Assembly (NCBI GenBank): GCA_011033025.1
Contig: WFMF01000024.1
Span: forward strand, 496,001 to 560,000
Source of the DNA: Beroe forskalii
Lineage: Eukaryota > Ctenophora > Nuda > Beroida > Beroidae
Direction: 5' to 3'
Length of the DNA stretch: 64,000 bases
The position numbers were made by a program, and so were the translations under genes. Within the stretch, counting starts at the first letter, position 1. Every line of letters begins with the position of its first letter. Shown here piece by piece: positions 54,506-64,000 of this stretch. Under the pieces are notes generated by a model. That model was given only the letters and a program-made list of their open reading frames with translations, ran no database searches and was not told the DNA's origin.

Positions 54506-55263
54506 AAAGGAAGCAACTACTAACTGCCATTTTTGAGAACATTTCAGGGATTTTTCGATTTTGTTATCTAATATCTGGAATCTAAGGAAGTATCTTACGT
54601 AGATACTTCCTTTTTCCAGATAAACCATGATAATGCGGCAATGATTTGGTGCAGTTACATCCTTTTTGGTGCAGTTACTTCCTTTCCTGAACATATTATG
54701 GCCGGCTCTTGTGGATAAAAAGGAAGTAACTGACAATTTTACAGTAAAAGAAGTAAATAAAAACAGAAATTAGCCGTCTGAATCTATGATCATTCATTGC
54801 TCAGTATATCATATGAATTTCATCATGTTTATCCGAAAGTATCCCATCGAAAAAATGTGAAACACAAAAGTGCGTTATTTTCAAAATGAATGCTAGGAAC
54901 TTCCTTCTTCCAGATAACGACAGTAGGTTTCAAATTTTTACGATGAGAAATTTTCGGATATAATTTAGTTATCAGTGCATCCACGGTAATGGATTAATTG
55001 CAAATGATTTGAAAATTCTCGGCTAAACCTACACTTACTTCTTTTACAGTCATATTCTGATCAGTTACTTCCTTTTTATTCGCAACAGCCTACCATGATA
55101 TTATGTTCAGGAGAGGAAGCAACTGCACCAAATCATTGCCGCTTTTTCATGATTTATCGGGAAAAGGAAGTATCTACATAAGATACTTCCTTCTTCCAGA
55201 TAACAAAATCGCAAAATCCCTGAAATGTTCACACAAATTTGCAGTTACTTCCTTATTTCAGAT
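54506..55263. mobile_element. TIR element with GGAAGTAACT ends
   Basis: Left arm 54506-54770 and right arm 55030-55263 are inverted copies. Both hold AACATTTCAGGGATTTT, the palindrome GGAAGTATCT-N5-AGATACTTCC, and CGGCAATGATTTGGTGCAG. A further GGAAGTAACTGCAAATTT end with GCCGTGATCTG lies at 53414-53446, before the copy-2 repeat, so the element may have been split by it. No ORF. Confidence 0.7.
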
Positions 55264-55329
55264 CACGGCTGTATACAAAAGGCGTTTTTCTAATTTTCTT
55301 TTTCTCATACTTTCTAATGAACGTCATAA

Positions 55330-55680
55330 TATGCGACAGTTATAGGTACGAGTGTACGACAGTAATGACAGTACATCATGCGACATAACTGCGACAGTTA
55401 CATATTTATGAGGCGGTGTCACTATACAACAGTTATGATATGACAGACGGCAGAACATCATGCGACAGTACTACGACAGTTACATTATAGAGAAGTGTCA
55501 TTATGCGACAGTTATGACAGAACATCATGCGACAGTTATGCGACAGTTACATATTTGCGAGGCAGTGTCATTATACAGCAGTTATATGGCATACGACAGT
55601 GCATCATGCAACAGTACTACGACACTATGCAACAGTACTATGACATCGACAGTGGTATCAGTACCTATAACAGTATAAGT
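55330..55680 (+). repeat. Degenerate GCGACAGTTA minisatellite
   Basis: Over fifteen (A/T)(T/C)GCGACAGTTA-like units; a longer repeat unit includes ACATCATGCGACAGT and GAGGC(A/G)GTGTCA. Confidence 0.8.
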
Positions 55681-56204
55681 CAAAGACAGTTTTTTGTTTT
55701 GTTTTGTTTTTTCTAATTTTTGAACGTCTATTAGGTTTCTTCTCTGCTACAGAGTGTGGACTGTGGAGAGTTTCTGCTTGAAACAGAAAATCTTAAATCT
55801 CGTTCAACATTGATGTTACACTCAAGTGTAGATTCAATTTGATTATATCGTAATAAAAGGTGTGTATATATTTTATTAACCCAGCAGCGGTGAAATTTGT
55901 TACCTTACAAGACAAAATAACATGGGACAATAATTCCGGGGATCGAAATTTTGGGGGTTCAAAAATATGGGGATTTTTTTCAAAAATCCCCAAATTTCGT
56001 ACCCCAAATTAAATTAGGTGATTTTCGCCTTTTTTCAAATTCGAAAAAAATAAGGTAACTTTTGGGAATAAATCAGAACTTCAATATTACTGAGGTGATC
56101 GAAGTAGTAGAATTTCCAGTACAAAATCCCTTTTATCGAGTCGATTGTAGGAGGTTTTATTAGGAATTACTACATTTAAGATATTCTTAACTCTTCTGCA
56201 CTGA
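55681..56204. other. Non-coding interval with a shared fragment
   Basis: Segment 55935-56010 (GGGGATCGAAATTTTGGGGG, then AATCCCCAAATTTCGTACC) recurs at 62797-62865. No gene. Confidence 0.5.
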
Positions 56205-56345
56205 TATTCCCTCCCTGGCCAGGGAGGTAACCCCCCGCGGAATAAAAAAAACTGGCCAGGGGTATAAGTTAGACATTTCAGTGTCACAGGGTGTATAATA
56301 TTAATTTCCGTCCTGGCAAGGACGGCAACCCCCTCACAGTAAAAG
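56205..56345. repeat. Two CC-N-CCCTGG hairpins plus TAACCCCCCGCGG tag
   Basis: Hairpin CCTCCCTGGCCAGGGAGG at 56210-56227, followed by TAACCCCCCGCGG (56228-56240). A second, CCGTCCTGGCAAGGACGG, is at 56308-56325. The flank with CTGGCCAGGGGTATAAGTTAGA and GTGTCACAGGGTG is shared with 59861-59912. Confidence 0.85.
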
Positions 56346-56552
56346 AAAAAAAACGAAAAAAAAAACTTGCGTTTGAAAATAGTTAAGGAAGCATCTGAGA
56401 GCTTCGAAACCTATCTTAAACGATTCCCCGTCAAATTTTACGTGGGAGTCGACCCCTCTCGAGTGAATGCGTTTACCGAAATCTCGAGATATCTCGAACG
56501 TAACCTTGCCAGGACTAAATAGTAATGTATCGATGTCACAGGACGAATATCA

Positions 56553-56785
56553 GGGCGCTGGCAAGCGCCCGCAGCCACGGAAAAAAAACCAGAGGGCATC
56601 TGCCCGAAGGGCAGATGCCCTCGGCCCGAAGGGCCGAGGGCATCCGAGAGTCAGCATCCCCGGCCCGAAGGGCCGGGGATGCTGCCCGAGAGCATCTGCC
56701 CGAAGGGCAGATGCCCTCGGCCCGAAGGGCCGAGGGCAGCCAAACAGGCCATCAGTCCCGGCCCGAAGGGCCGGGACTGCTGGCC
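56553..56785. repeat. Array of seven hairpins, six with CCC-GAA-GGG tips
   Basis: Stems: 56553-56570 (GGGCGCT, loop GGCA), 56592-56622, 56614-56644, 56652-56684, 56692-56714, 56712-56738 and 56753-56779. All but the first have the identical tip CCC-GAA-GGG and stems of 10-15 bp. Outer stem bases differ (CTGCCC, CTCGGCCC, CCCCGGCCC, TCCCGGCCC) yet always pair. Neighbouring stems 2-3 and 5-6 overlap, so they are alternatives. Very GC-rich within AT-rich DNA. The long frames here on both strands result from the palindromes. Confidence 0.9.
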
Positions 56786-57096
56786 AGACACTCCTAACAA
56801 GCCAGTAGTACCAGCATGAAGTGCTAAAAGTGGTAGCGGAACCATTTTTCAAGTATTGAAAAATACGTTTGCCAGCGCCTATTATATAAAAATACAGTAA
56901 ATCGCGAAAATCGCGATTTTCGAGTCGCGTTTTTAACATGTTAATTCAATCTGTTGGTCATGAAAATTTGTACAGGCGTAGTCCATAACATGAACAACAA
57001 ACCCTGTAAATTTCATGAAAATCGACCGCGTCGTTTTCTCACAATAAATTATCAAAAAAACGCTATTTTATCAAAAATTAGAACATGGACTACGAC

Positions 57097-57128
57097 GACC
57101 CGACCCGACTCGACCCGACCCGACTCGA
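57097..57128 (+). repeat. CGACC/CGACT short tandem
   Basis: Six CGACCC or CGACTC pentamer-like units in a row. Confidence 0.75.
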
Positions 57129-57246
57129 TGATAAAAATTGTGTTTGAGTGTTCTCGAGAACCATAAAAGATAGAATCATAATCTAAACGGCATATGAAAC
57201 TTCAGAATGATGTGCGTGCAATAGGCCATATAATATTTTAAATTGA

Positions 57247-58272
57247 CGATTCCTTAATTGGTTAATTGGCCAATTAAAGTGATTATCGCGCATAACTCCA
57301 AAAGTAAGAATGTTAGCGTCTCAATTCTAACGGCATCATTAACTTAAATCAAAATTACGATTTGTACGTCTAATTTTAGTATCAGTTGCCCGCTGCTTAA
57401 TTAGTTAATTGACCAATTAAAGTATTTATCGCGTATAAATCAAAAAGTAAAAATGTTAGCGTCTCAATTCTAACGGCATCATAAACTTAAGCCAAAACTA
57501 CGATTTATTCGTTTAATTTAAGTACCGGTTGCTAACCGCTTAATTAATTAATTGGCCAATTAAAGTAATTATCGCCTATAACTCAAAAATTAAGAACGAT
57601 AGCGACTTAATTCTAACAGCATCAGTAACTAAAGCCAAAATGACGATTTGTACGTCTTATTTAAGTACCAGTTGCGCGCCGCTTAATTAGTTAATTGACC
57701 AATTAAAGTACTTATATCCTATAACTCAAAAAGTAAGAATGATAGCGACTAAATTCCAACGACATCACTAAAATAAGCCAAAATTACGATTAGTACGTCT
57801 TATTTAAGTACCAGTTGCCTGCCGCTTAATTAGTTAATTGGCCAATTAAATTAATTATCGCCTATAACTGAAAAAGTAAGAATGATAGCGACTTAATTTT
57901 TACGGCATCAGTAACTTACGTCGAAATTACGATTTATTCATTTAATCTAAGTACCGGTTGCCCGCCGCTTAATTAGTTAATTGGCCAATTAAAGTAATTA
58001 TCGGATATAACTCAAAAAGTAAAAATGTTAGTGTCTCAATTTCAACGGCATCATCAATTTAAGCCAAAACTACGAATAATTCGTTTAGTCGAAGTATCGG
58101 TTGCTAACCCCTTAATTAGTTAATTGACCAATTAAAGTAATTATTGCCTATAACTCAAAAAGTCAAAATGATAGCGACGTAATTCTCACGTTTAGAGCAT
58201 GAAAGTTCTTGGCAGTAGCAATTATCACAACTTGAACTGATTGTCGTAAGTTTTATGCCAAAAAAGAGTGAT
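57247..58272 (+). repeat. 143-bp satellite array, seven units
   Basis: The word CAATTAAAG (or its variant) falls at 57271, 57414, 57557, 57700, 57843, 57986 and 58129: exactly 143 bases apart each time. Each unit contains TTAATTGGCCAATTAA or TTAATTGACCAATTAA, GTAAGAATG(A/T)TAGCG and ACGGCATCA. It joins the TIR element copy 2. Confidence 0.95.
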
Positions 58273-58274
58273 AT

Positions 58275-58933
58275 GGATAGCCAAAAACAATTGAAAATTG
58301 TTTGGGTTACGCAGCCACTCCAGTACCTAAAATTATACGATTAAAACTATTGATATGAGGTTAAATCGCAGCCTGTCCGTGGCGGTGTGCTTTGGTTACC
58401 AAGAAATACCTTGGTCACGCATATGATGTGAGCTTATTACACAGCACACCCGTTCTACTTCTCTCGTACTTTATTCTTGTCGAATATCTTCACAATCGCG
58501 ATGTTGTCACTCCAACCATAATAAGTGTGACTACGTGTTTCCTAACGGCATTATTAAAGTAGTGGACTCGTTTTTTACATTGCAATCGCCCTCAAAGTCG
58601 CTAAAAGATGACGATTTCAATCATCAAATAGGGATGAACGTAGGATTAATTTCAGCATGCGTTCAAGCCTTTTCACGTGAAAACACCCTTCAAAGAATGC
58701 TAGAAATTATAGGTACTTTCTTTACGCGTCCACTCACGCTTAATTAGTTAACTGAAGGAGATTCAAACGGCAGTGAGTTGATGAATGTTAAGTTCTGCTT
58801 ATTTCTTAGTAACCAAAGCACACCGCCACGGACAGGCTGCGATTTAACCTCATATCAATAGTTTTAATCGTATAATTTTAGGTACTGGAGTGGCTGCGTA
58901 ACCCAAACAATTTTCAATTGTTTTTGGCTATCC
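58275..58933 (+). mobile_element. 659-bp TIR element, copy 2
   Basis: Same ends and interior as 47814-48475, in opposite orientation, including the small shared frame (58535-58747). The flanking sequence shared with copy 1 shows that a unit of satellite plus element was duplicated as an inverted pair about 9 kb apart. Confidence 0.85.
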
Positions 58934-58975
58934 ATATACTCATATATAGACGTGATAATTTTAGGACCCAATTTT

Positions 58976-59820
58976 CGACAGGGTAAACTCAAAAACCATA
59001 AAAGATACAGACATGATCGAGGGCGGGTTTTTTTCAGCTAAGATAGGAAAATGTTATAGGCTATCCAGTGAGTCTCACTGGATCGATTTTTTTGCTGTTA
59101 TGACGTCATCAAAATCGATGAAATCACGATTTTTAGCGAAAAACGTAATTTTAGACCACTTTGAAGCACTGTATCTGAAAAGTTTTCTACCGCGTCATGA
59201 TTTCCCGACGCATGTAGCATCTAGACCTCGAGATTTATCCACAAAAGAAGTTTCATGGTGATTGGTAAAAAAATGAGGTCGTGGGAGGCCTCCAAAAATC
59301 GAGGATCCTTACTAGGGCAAAATATGGTGACTTTGAGCATCTATATCTCAGCTCACAAACATTGCTCCATCTTTTCCAGGCGTATCAATGTTCTTTCTCA
59401 GTCAAATATCAAGGGTAAAAAGTTTCAAGTCTTTCCGATTTAAGGGAAAGGTGTGGTGGCCCCTGAAAAACGTAAATTTGAGCCGCGCAAAAATGTCGAA
59501 AATTTGGCTAAGTCCAATTTCAGGCCGAATTCCAAAAGTGCAGGGCTGTTGTACTATACGATAGTGACTGAATCAATATCTTAACTTACTTGGTACTTGA
59601 ATAGAACAAGAAATGGCCGATGGAAATGAAGTGCACGTGAGTTCACGTGGACGTTTTGTAGAAATTAGGGAAATCACTATTTCAAGGATTTTAATAAATT
59701 ATTTCTATGTTTGACGCTAAATAACGTATTTTTAGATCATAATAACCTCTTACAATTAAAAAGGGGCGCCCCTGTGACTCTGTGAGGGGGTTGCTATGAC
59801 AGCCGCTTGCGGTTTTGTCT
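58976..59820 (+). repeat. Composite repeat, diverged unit 0
   Basis: Shares GACATGATCGAGG, AAATGTTATAGGCTAT and ATGACGTCATCAAAATCG with the units at 59975 and 61205, but lacks their tandem arrays. No gene. Confidence 0.6.
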
Positions 59821-59822
59821 GT

Positions 59823-59920
59823 GGTATTCCCGCCCTGGCCAGGGCGGTAACCCCCCGCGGTAAAAAGAAAACTGGCCAGGGGTATAAGTTAGAGATTTGA
59901 GTGTCACAGGGTGATATATA
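59823..59920 (+). repeat. Hairpin CCGCCCTGGCCAGGGCGG with TAACCCCCCGCGG tag
   Basis: Perfect 18-base palindrome at 59830-59847, then TAACCCCCCGCGG at 59848-59860. Homologous to 56205-56293, with a compensated stem change. Confidence 0.9.
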
Positions 59921-60324
59921 TAATAATATATAATATATAATATATATCATGATAATTGGGAGCAAATTTAAAACGATGAGATGTCAAGAACGGGAAATGG
60001 TAGAGCCATGATCGAGGTCAGGTTTTGTTGATCTAAGATGGGAAAATGTTATAGGCTATAAGAGAAGTTCTGGTGACGTCATTTTCACGTCACTATGACG
60101 TCATCAACTTAGCGAAATTTTCTTGCTTTTTTAGGTCTATTTCGAGCGCATTTTTCACCAAGACGGAATGGAGATAGCTCAAAAATGTTGAAAAATCGTT
60201 AGTTGGAAATTTAATGAGCTTTCAGAAAATCATATGGATCATTGGGCTATCTCGTTTTTTCATCGAGATATACGCGGTTTTCTAAGGTACGGTGAAAAAT
60301 CAATTTCCAAATTATAGGATTTGG

Positions 60325-60625
60325 GGGTCCGAATAACGGGGGTCCGAATAAAGGGGGTCCGAATAACGGGGTTCTGAATAACGGGGGTCCGAATAACGGG
60401 GGTCCGAATAACGGGGGTCCGAATAACGGGGTCCGAATAACGGGGGTCCGAATAACGGGGGTCCGAATAACGGGGGTCCGATTAACGGAGGTCTGATTAA
60501 CGGGGGTCCGAATAACGGGGGTCCGAATAACGGGAGTCCGAATAACGGGGGTCCGAATAATGGCGGTCCGAATAACGGGGGTCCGAATAACGGGGGTCCG
60601 AATAACGGGGGTCCGAATAACGGGG
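60325..60625 (+). repeat. 16-bp minisatellite GGGGGTCCGAATAACG, array 1
   Basis: About nineteen units, mostly exact, some with one G less. Source of the GPNNG-type frames. Confidence 0.95.
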
Positions 60626-61012
60626 AAATATACGATGGACTAGTGAAGCACGTGAGTTCACGCGGACGTTTTGTAGAAATTAGGGGATTTGAAGAAATTG
60701 ATATTTACACGGGATTTTCGAGTTGATTACGTTGAAATGAGTTTAAATACGACTATTGCACGTGAAATTAGAACTGGCTATATTTCAGCACGCGAGTTCA
60801 CGTGGACGATTTCTAGAAATTATGAAATATATCAATTCTAGTAATTCCAAGTTAGAATAACGTAGTTTTGGGCTTCGTAAGGGTGAGTTACGTGGGTTAG
60901 ACTTTCGTGTGGGCAAGTGACGTGGGTTTGGACTACATGAGGGCAAGTTACGTGGGTTCAAACTGCGTTTGGGCAAGTTACATGGGTTCAAACATAAATC
61001 TGTCAAGATATC

Positions 61013-61155
61013 ACCACCAAAACCGTTGGACGGTTGGTCTAGTAACCCCCCGCGGGTTTGGATGTGACAACGGAACCTGAAAAGGTCCAAAATGGACTGA
61101 CCACATCCAAACCAGCGGGGGGTTACTAGACCAACCGTCCAACGGTTTTGGTGGT
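61013..61155. repeat. 143-bp palindrome with ~55-bp arms, copy 1
   Basis: The arms carry ACCACCAAAACCGTTGG, GGTCTAGTAACC and CGGGTTTGGATGTG, matched on the other side by ACATCCAAACCAGCG, GGTTACTAGACC and CCAACGGTTTTGGTGGT. Contains TAACCCCCCGCGG at 61043. Followed by (TAA)n. Confidence 0.9.
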
Positions 61156-61804
61156 ATAATAATAATAATAATAATAAGAGCTGATAATTCGGGACCCAAT
61201 TTATAAAGCCGAGATCTCAAGAACGGGAAATGGTAGAGCCATGATCGAGGTCAGGTTTTGTTGATCTAAGATAGGAAAGTGTTATAGGCTATAAGAGAAG
61301 TTCTGGTGACGTCATTTTCACGTCATTATGACGTCATCAACTTAGCGAAATTTTATTGCTTTTTTAGCGAAAATAGGCCATTTTTGAGCGCATTTTTCAC
61401 CAAGAAGGAAAGGCGATAGCTCAAAAATTTTGAAAAATCGTTAGTTGGAAATTTAAAGAGCTTTCAGAAAATCATATGGATCATTGGGCTATCTCGATTT
61501 TTCATCGAGATATACGCGATTTTCTAAGGTACGGTGAAAAATCAATTTCAAAATTTTAGGAGAAAAACTTAAACGAGTGATATGTCACGAACTGCAGCAT
61601 ATCTTGAGATGAGACCGGTCAAAGTATGTTGTACTAAGGCGGAATTGTCTTATAGGCTATATGGGAAGTTGGTTTGAGCTTATTTGTGTGCTGTGATGAC
61701 GTCATCAAAATCGCGAAAAACCACTAAAATAGCGTATTTTGTAATAGAACGCTATTTTGCGCTACTTTTACATCTCCAACTCATAGAGTTTTCATCGGAT
61801 TATG

Positions 61805-62035
61805 TGGGTCCGAATAACGGGGGTCCGAATAACGGGGTTCCGAATAACGGGGGTCCGAATATCGGGGGTCCGAATAACGGGGGTCCGAATAACGGGGGTC
61901 CGAATAACAGGGGTCCGAATAATGGGGGTCCGAATAACGGGGTCCGAATAATGGGGGGTCCGAATAACGGGGTTCCAAATAACCGGGGTCCGAATAACGG
62001 GGGTCCAAATAACGGGGGTCCGAATAACGGGGAAA
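61805..62035 (+). repeat. 16-bp minisatellite GGGGGTCCGAATAACG, array 2
   Basis: About fourteen units with more variants than array 1. Confidence 0.95.
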
Positions 62036-62564
62036 TATACGATGGACTAGTGAAGCACGTGAGTTCACGCGGACGTTTTGTAGAAATTAGGGGATTTGAA
62101 GAAATTGATATTTACGCAGGATTTTCGACTTGATTATGTTGAAATGAGTTTAAATACGACTAATGCACATGAAATCAGATCTGGTTGCCATATTTATGCA
62201 CGTGATTACACACAGACGTTTTGTAGAAATTAGGGGATTTGAAGAAATTGATATTTACACGGGATTTTCGACTTGGTTACGTTGAAATGAGTTCAAATAC
62301 GACTAATGCACGTGAAATTAGATCTAGTTGCTATATTCCAGCACGTGAGTTCACGTGGACGATTTGTAGAAATTAAGAAATATATCAATTCTAGTAATTC
62401 CAAGTTAGAATAACGTAGTTTTGGACTTCGTCAGGGTGAGTTATGTGGGTTAGACTTGCGTGTGGGCTAGTAACGTGGGTTCGGACTACGTGAGGGCAAG
62501 TTACGTGGGTCCAAACTGCCTTTGGGCAAGTAACATGGGTTCAAACTACATACATCTGTCAAGA

Positions 62565-62715
62565 TATCGTCACCAAAACCGTTGGACGGTTGGTCAAGTA
62601 ACCCCCCGCGGGTTTGGATGTGACAACGGAACCTGAAAAGAGACAAAATGGGCTGATCACATCCAAACCAGCGGGGGGTTACTTGACCAACCGTCCAACG
62701 GTTTTGGTGACGATA
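62565..62715. repeat. 151-bp palindrome with ~58-bp arms, copy 2
   Basis: Homologue of 61013-61155. Differences are compensated in both arms: GGTCAAGTAACC with GGTTACTTGACC, and TCGTCACC with GGTGACGA. Contains TAACCCCCCGCGG at 62599. Confidence 0.9.
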
Positions 62716-62725
62716 CTTATTGAAA

Positions 62726-63100
62726 TTTGTCTGGGAATTTTATGCACTGTTAGTCAAATCACAAACCCGCAATTAACTAATTTGGGGGAAATAATTTTGG
62801 GGATCGAAATTTTGGGGGAACGAAAATATGGAGATTTTTTCGTAAAATCCCCAAATTTCGTACCTTTTAAATAGGTCTCGTAAGGTAATACCCCCATTCC
62901 CTGTACCAAAGGAAGAAACTTGGTTAACACACAAAATATAAAAGCAGAATATATATGTATCTAAACTAATCTATAATGTACTCTCGCTAACTCTCTAACT
63001 CAAGATATCTACTCGGATAACATGACTCGTAACTTAACTACTTAACTATCACTATATCAATAAACTTCAGTTCCCACTGCGCTACCACGCAATATCAATA
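62726..63100. other. Non-coding interval
   Basis: Only the fragment shared with 55935-56010 (62797-62865) is recognised. Confidence 0.45.
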
Positions 63101-63102
63101 TA

Positions 63103-63825
63103 CCTTATTGTAGGAATTTAAGCACTCAGAAAATTAAGCACCAATGCTTCTAAAAGGGCCTAATTTCATGGTGCTTAATGACGTGCTGGCTTAATTTTTG
63201 AATACCTCAATTTTCAATTAATTTTGGGATTCAAAATGGCATAAAATGTTCGATATTTTGCTACATTTTCAGTGATAATGTAAAGCAATGATCAAAGTAC
63301 AGAATCGAAATAATAATGGAACAAATCAAATATTTTCGTCTTCAGCCACCATCTCATCATCTACAGCATCCAAAAGAATTGGTTCTGCATCCTCCAATTC
63401 ATTGTCATCTGCATCTTGCTCCCCGTCCTTGATGCTATCAATGATCCACTCCAGTATAGCTTTCGAATCATCCGTGTCAGATCTTTCGAAGCTGTAGTTA
63501 TCATTGACGTAAGCATGGAGCACCAAAAACGTAGCCTTTTCTACAAGTGACCATTCAGCTTTGACCTGTCTCTTGATTTCCAGCCCTCCATGTGTGATCG
63601 GAGACCAGAACTGTTCTACAGAGAACTTACAGGTGTAATTCATCGCATAGAAAATGTAGAAAAAATTGCGTGTAATTTGAAAACATTGCATTAACATGAA
63701 ATGAAGCCTACATTTAATTACGCCAACATGTAATTAAGCACCAGACCTCTCAAAAGGGCCTAATTTCATGGTGCTTAATGACATGTAGGCTTAATTTTTT
63801 GAGTGCTTAATTTCCTACAATAAGG
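63103..63825. mobile_element. 723-bp TIR element, CCTTATTGTAGGAA ends, TA target duplication
   Basis: The ends CCTTATTGTAGGAA(A)TTAAGCACTCA and complement are flanked by TA (63101-63102 and 63826-63827). A direct AAAGGGCCTAATTTCATGGTGCTTAATGAC-type block is repeated near each end (63152-63184 and 63753-63785). The middle encodes a 123-residue minus-strand frame. The first eight bases match the 17031-17456 MITE. Confidence 0.85.
63326..63697 (-). CDS. Acidic ORF inside the TIR element, function unknown
   Basis: 123 residues from ATG 63697. The N-terminal part is hydrophobic, the C-terminal third strongly acidic (clusters such as GEQDADDNELEDAEP). A pyrimidine-rich TTCTCTGTAG before AACAGTTCTGG could be a splice acceptor, so the real coding part may begin inside. 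Not a recognised transposase; could be a captured host exon or the remnant of a cargo gene. Confidence 0.4.
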   Translation of the reverse strand: MLMQCFQITRNFFYIFYAMNYTCKFSVEQFWSPITHGGLEIKRQVKAEWSLVEKATFLVLHAYVNDNYSFERSDTDDSKAILEWIIDSIKDGEQDADDNELEDAEPILLDAVDDEMVAEDENI

Positions 63826-63827
63826 TA

Positions 63828-64000
63828 TGTTGTGATCTGGCCGTTGCCTGACAATGACGATTCCCGTAGATGTAAGTGATCAGCTTCCGAGGTGATCTGT
63901 GTCCTGTAGAACTCGGACTTCCATGTCAGAAGAGTCCCGTGTCAGAAGAGTCCCGTTAAGTGTCCTGGTCCCGAGAGTATCCCAACTCTGCACTGCCGTT
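63828..64000. other. Non-coding end of window
   Basis: AGTCCCGTGTCAGAAG and variants are repeated near 63928-63960; otherwise nothing. Confidence 0.35.

Larger units (their letters stand above)
59955..61160 (+). repeat. Composite repeat unit 1
   Basis: In order: a block with two TGACGTCA sites (60078-60108), the 16-bp array (60325-60625), the ATACGATGGACTAGTGAAGCA block with CACGTGAGTTCACG, a ~33-bp GGGCAAGTTACGTGGGTT array (60880-61000), and a 143-bp palindrome (61013-61155). Unit 2 repeats the order. Confidence 0.8.
61195..62725 (+). repeat. Composite repeat unit 2
   Basis: Same order as unit 1, with an extra block (61570-61800, including another ATGACGTCATCAAAATCG) and a repeat of the CACGTGAGTT...TTTGTAGAAATTAGGGG block (62210-62345). 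Tandem duplication of a ~1.3-kb composite. Confidence 0.8.

Noticed and set aside
56467-56939. Arginine/glycine/proline-rich open frames over the GC-rich hairpins
   Set aside because: Present on both strands because the DNA is palindromic; no conserved domain.
61684-62133. NNGGPNNG repeat protein and opposite-strand YSDPR repeat protein
   Set aside because: Derived from the 16-bp array; the unit shifts frame and G counts vary, so no constraint is visible.

Overview
The window is AT-rich, gene-poor DNA from an invertebrate animal, probably marine. The evidence for this is an LDLa-bearing rhodopsin-family receptor, a two-exon secreted peptide gene with standard splice sites, Penelope-like retroelements, LINEs and many short inverted-repeat transposons. 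No tRNA, rRNA, CRISPR array or operon was seen. The species cannot be fixed from sequence alone.

Only two host genes are well supported, both on the minus strand. One is a 787-residue intronless (in its coding part) seven-transmembrane receptor with LDLa repeats (17510-19873). The other is a 113-residue, ten-cysteine secreted peptide encoded by two exons (43891-44091 and 44432-44572).

Layout. 0.7-3.5 kb: foldback-like element with long inverted arms ending in GGGCACT arrays. 4-6 kb: GC-rich palindromic repeats and minisatellites. 7.8-15.2 kb: LINE with two intact ORFs. 16.6-17.5 kb: TIR elements next to the receptor gene. 20-26.2 kb: a repeat shared with 53.5-54.5 kb, and a ~105-bp satellite split by a 4.7-kb insertion carrying a broken LINE. 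26.6-33.1 kb: 1.88-kb tandem array encoding a coiled-coil protein, ending in a large inverted duplication. 33.2-43.2 kb: several Penelope-like fragments bordered by (TA)n, one split by a TTAA-flanked transposon that itself contains another transposon. 44.6-49.6 kb: hairpins, minisatellites and a TIR element with a 143-bp satellite. 49.6-55.7 kb: TIR elements and minisatellites. 56-63 kb: covarying hairpins, a larger satellite array, duplicated composite repeats and two 150-bp palindromes. 63.1-63.8 kb: a TA-flanked TIR element with an ORF.

The main theme is nested mobile DNA. The most unusual signals are families of short palindromes whose stems differ between copies but stay paired (4.1-5.9, 56.2-56.8, 59.8 and 61-62.7 kb), and the retroelement block at 26-43 kb, where nearly every fragment abuts (TA)n. 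Most transposon calls rest on repeat copies or target duplications visible inside the window. Superfamily names are inference.
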